NCBI RefSeq assembly: GCF_000833025.1
Contig: NZ_CP010817.1
Location: forward strand, 3,782,001-3,846,000
Source of the DNA: Myroides profundi
GTDB lineage: Bacteria > Bacteroidota > Bacteroidia > Flavobacteriales > Flavobacteriaceae
DNA: 64,000 nt
Direction: 5' to 3'
Shown: one piece after another, positions 63,513 through 64,000 of the stretch
How positions within the stretch are numbered: position 1 is the stretch's first letter
Layout of the letters: each line of letters begins with the position of its first letter
Position numbers and translations under genes: made by a program
Notes under the pieces: generated by a model
Told to the model about the DNA's origin: nothing
The model's database searches: none
The model's input: only the letters and a program-made list of their open reading frames with translations

Positions 63513-64000
63513 ATGAATACTTCAGCAGTAACAGATTATATCGTTAATTGGTTAAAAGAATATGCGCAGAATGCAAGAGTAAGTGGATATGTAATAGGAA
63601 TATCAGGTGGTATTGATTCTGCGGTAACCTCAACACTATGCGCTATGACGGGACTACCGCTATTATGTGTTGAAATGCCAATCCATCAAGATCCCTCACA
63701 AGTATCAAGAGCAAAAGAACACATCTCTTTCTTAAAAGAAAAGTTTACTAATGTATCCTCTACTGTGGCCGACTTAACGTCTACATTTGAAACATTAAAA
63801 ACAGCTGTTCCTTCTTCAAATGATGAAGCTATCTTAAATCTTACACTTGCCAACACACGTGCTAGATTGCGCATGACAACGTTATACTACTATGCCGGAC
63901 TACACAGAAGTCTAGTAGCAGGAACAGGAAATAAAGTAGAAGACTTTGGAGTTGGTTTCTTTACTAAATATGGCGATGGTGGTGTAGATGTAAGCCCTAT
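63513..64000 (+). CDS. nadE: NAD(+) synthase, N-terminal part (3' end outside window)
   Basis: The reading frame runs to the end of the window without a stop, so only the first ~162 residues are visible. It is an ATP-pyrophosphatase: the P-loop SGGIDS in YVIGISGGIDSAVTS, then LCVEMPIHQ, LTLANTRARLRMTTLYYYAG and VAGTGNKVEDFGVGFFTKYGDGGVD, all NAD-synthase hallmarks. This is the single-domain form, which turns deamido-NAD into NAD with ammonia. ATG at 63513 (MNTSAVTDYIVNWLKEYA) fits the family; an in-frame ATG at 63495 would add six residues (MVNNTK). Divergent from gldB. Confidence 0.93.
   Translation, partial: MNTSAVTDYIVNWLKEYAQNARVSGYVIGISGGIDSAVTSTLCAMTGLPLLCVEMPIHQDPSQVSRAKEHISFLKEKFTNVSSTVADLTSTFETLKTAVPSSNDEAILNLTLANTRARLRMTTLYYYAGLHRSLVAGTGNKVEDFGVGFFTKYGDGGVDVSP

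Noticed and set aside
1..64000. tRNA, rRNA, CRISPR array, transposase or prophage genes
   Set aside because: I looked through all gaps over 100 bases and saw no cloverleaf-like sequence, no regularly spaced repeats and no transposase or phage proteins.

Overview
The window is a stretch of AT-rich chromosome from a member of the phylum Bacteroidota, most likely family Flavobacteriaceae. The support is gldB and gldC gliding genes, a type IX secretion (T9SS) C-terminal sorting domain, a TonB-dependent receptor with a carboxypeptidase-like N-terminal domain, many lipoproteins with an 'SSCSSDD'-type start, and TAnnTTTG-like -7 promoter elements in place of E. coli-type boxes. A Myroides-like genus is my guess from overall protein flavour and cannot be proved from this sequence alone. 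I see no rRNA, tRNA, CRISPR array, prophage or intact insertion sequence.

Layout. 1-5.2 kb: end of an M16 peptidase, a lipoprotein, lepA and a beta-propeller-like lipoprotein. 5.2-8.9 kb: one 1246-residue surface protein made of a degenerate phosphoesterase, a kinase-like middle and an outer-membrane barrel. 8.9-16.6 kb: an HD phosphohydrolase fused to a Pycsar-effector-type membrane domain, a 788-residue GAF-like protein, dusB, a DJ-1/PfpI protein, an MscS channel and a secreted C1 peptidase. 17-22.3 kb: a lipoprotein, an S9 peptidase, an SLC1-type symporter and a DedA protein. 22.4-25.4 kb: ferredoxin and its reductase, then a NifU-type protein and an Mrp/ApbC ATPase, which together form an iron-sulfur and electron-transfer block.

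25.5-50.3 kb is the most striking part. One probable 22-kb minus-strand operon of twelve genes runs: membrane-fusion adaptor, ABC ATPase, a GIN-domain ladder protein, six tandem MacB/FtsX-type permeases, a second GIN-domain protein, a seventh permease, then a TolC-type outer-membrane protein. Seven double-length permeases share one ATPase, one adaptor and one exit duct. Several have nearly identical ends and very different extracytoplasmic domains, as if the locus diversifies its sensing or binding parts while keeping the machine constant. A divergent NtrC-type regulator and histidine kinase sit at its head and probably control it.

50.3-54.2 kb: repeat-like intergenic DNA, a possible uracil-DNA-glycosylase-like protein, a small membrane protein, and an operon of trmB, a LysE-family exporter and a cysteine-less alkyltransferase-like DNA-repair protein. 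54.3-61.0 kb: a PhoR/PhoB-like two-component pair, divergent from a TonB-dependent receptor, a beta-helix lipoprotein and a tiny protein that is almost only a T9SS sorting domain. The shared promoter region has 11-bp-spaced direct repeats of the sort OmpR/PhoB-family regulators bind. 61-64 kb: a LuxE-like acyl-protein synthetase, gldC, gldB and the start of nadE, which runs off the end of the window.
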